Shown here in pieces: positions 6,699 through 6,837 of a stretch of 6,837 nucleotides of DNA. Both the position numbers and the translations under genes were made by a program. This DNA is from Candidatus Rifleibacteriota bacterium (GTDB lineage: Bacteria > Muiribacteriota > Ozemobacteria > Ozemobacterales > Ozemobacteraceae), in assembly GCA_028691595.1 (NCBI GenBank), contig JAQUZA010000170.1:1-6837 (forward strand), read 5' to 3'. The notes below the pieces were generated by a model that saw only the letters and a program-made list of their open reading frames with translations, searched no databases and had not been told where the DNA came from. Position 1 is the first letter of the stretch. Every line of letters begins with the position of its first letter.

Positions 6699-6837
6699 AT
6701 GAAAAAGCTTGCCGTCTCTCTATTACTGATAATTTGCCTTTTTTCAGGCAGTCACGCGGTCATGGCTGCCCCGGGCAGCTTTGAGCAGTATAACCCGCCT
6801 GACCTCATGAAGGATTTCGAGACGCTGCGCCAACGCA
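6699..6837 (+). CDS. Exported protein, N-terminal 46 residues only (3' partial)
   Basis: An open frame begins at ATG 6699 and runs off the window end. The peptide starts MKKLAVSLLLIICLFSGSHA and continues VMAAPGSFEQYNPPDLMKDFETLRQR. The two lysines, the leucine/isoleucine core and the small residues before Ala-Ala-Pro form a clear Sec signal peptide, with cleavage likely after the VMA or VMAA stretch. The cysteine in LIIC does not fit a lipobox because isoleucine, not a small residue, precedes it. Translation signals are weak, an A/G-rich GATAAAGAAACGA before the ATG. It lies 45 bases after the heme-protein gene with no convincing terminator or promoter between, so it is probably in the same operon. 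The mature part is too short to assign a family. Confidence 0.75.
   Translation, partial: MKKLAVSLLLIICLFSGSHAVMAAPGSFEQYNPPDLMKDFETLRQR

Noticed and set aside
6726..6740. Lipobox at the cysteine of the last exported protein
   Set aside because: The residues before Cys are Leu-Ile-Ile. A lipobox needs a small residue (Gly, Ala or Ser) directly before the cysteine.

Overview
The window reads as chromosomal DNA from a bacterium of roughly balanced base composition, with every supported gene on the plus strand. Two proteins with Sec-type signal peptides, one of them with a c-type heme motif, together with a membrane-bound sensor kinase with a large extracytoplasmic domain, suggest a Gram-negative (diderm) cell. 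I cannot assign a phylum from the sequence alone. There are no RNA genes, insertion sequences, CRISPR arrays or prophage signals.

Left part (1-2300): a lower-glycolysis cluster. It holds the last 47 codons of gap (glyceraldehyde-3-phosphate dehydrogenase), a strong intrinsic terminator, then pgk (phosphoglycerate kinase) and tpiA (triosephosphate isomerase), which overlap by the four bases ATGA. A possible -10 box sits directly after the gap terminator, so pgk-tpiA may have its own promoter. The cluster ends in a long hairpin with a T-run after tpiA.

Right part (2300-6837): a signalling and envelope operon. A short intergenic region carries a plausible sigma-70-like promoter and a small palindrome. 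Next comes a membrane histidine kinase of the NtrB/AtoS type (564 aa), followed with no gap by an NtrC-family response regulator (447 aa; receiver, sigma-54 AAA+ and Fis-type helix-turn-helix domains). The regulator's sigma-54 contact loop is a variant, GSFTNA in place of GAFTGA. Its 3' end overlaps a gene for an exported 422-aa protein with one CxxCH heme-c site (CFSCH). That site is followed by a helical region with a Q-x-x-DGS motif, reminiscent of alpha/alpha-toroid proteins. A second exported protein starts 45 bases later and is cut off by the window end.

Working model (inference): the kinase senses an envelope or periplasmic signal and phosphorylates the regulator, which activates sigma-54 promoters located elsewhere. 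The co-transcribed heme protein and the next exported protein would be part of the sensing apparatus or its output. I saw no acceptable -24/-12 promoter in the two intergenic regions flanking this operon. The glycolytic genes are ordinary. Anything new here is in the kinase, regulator and heme-protein unit.
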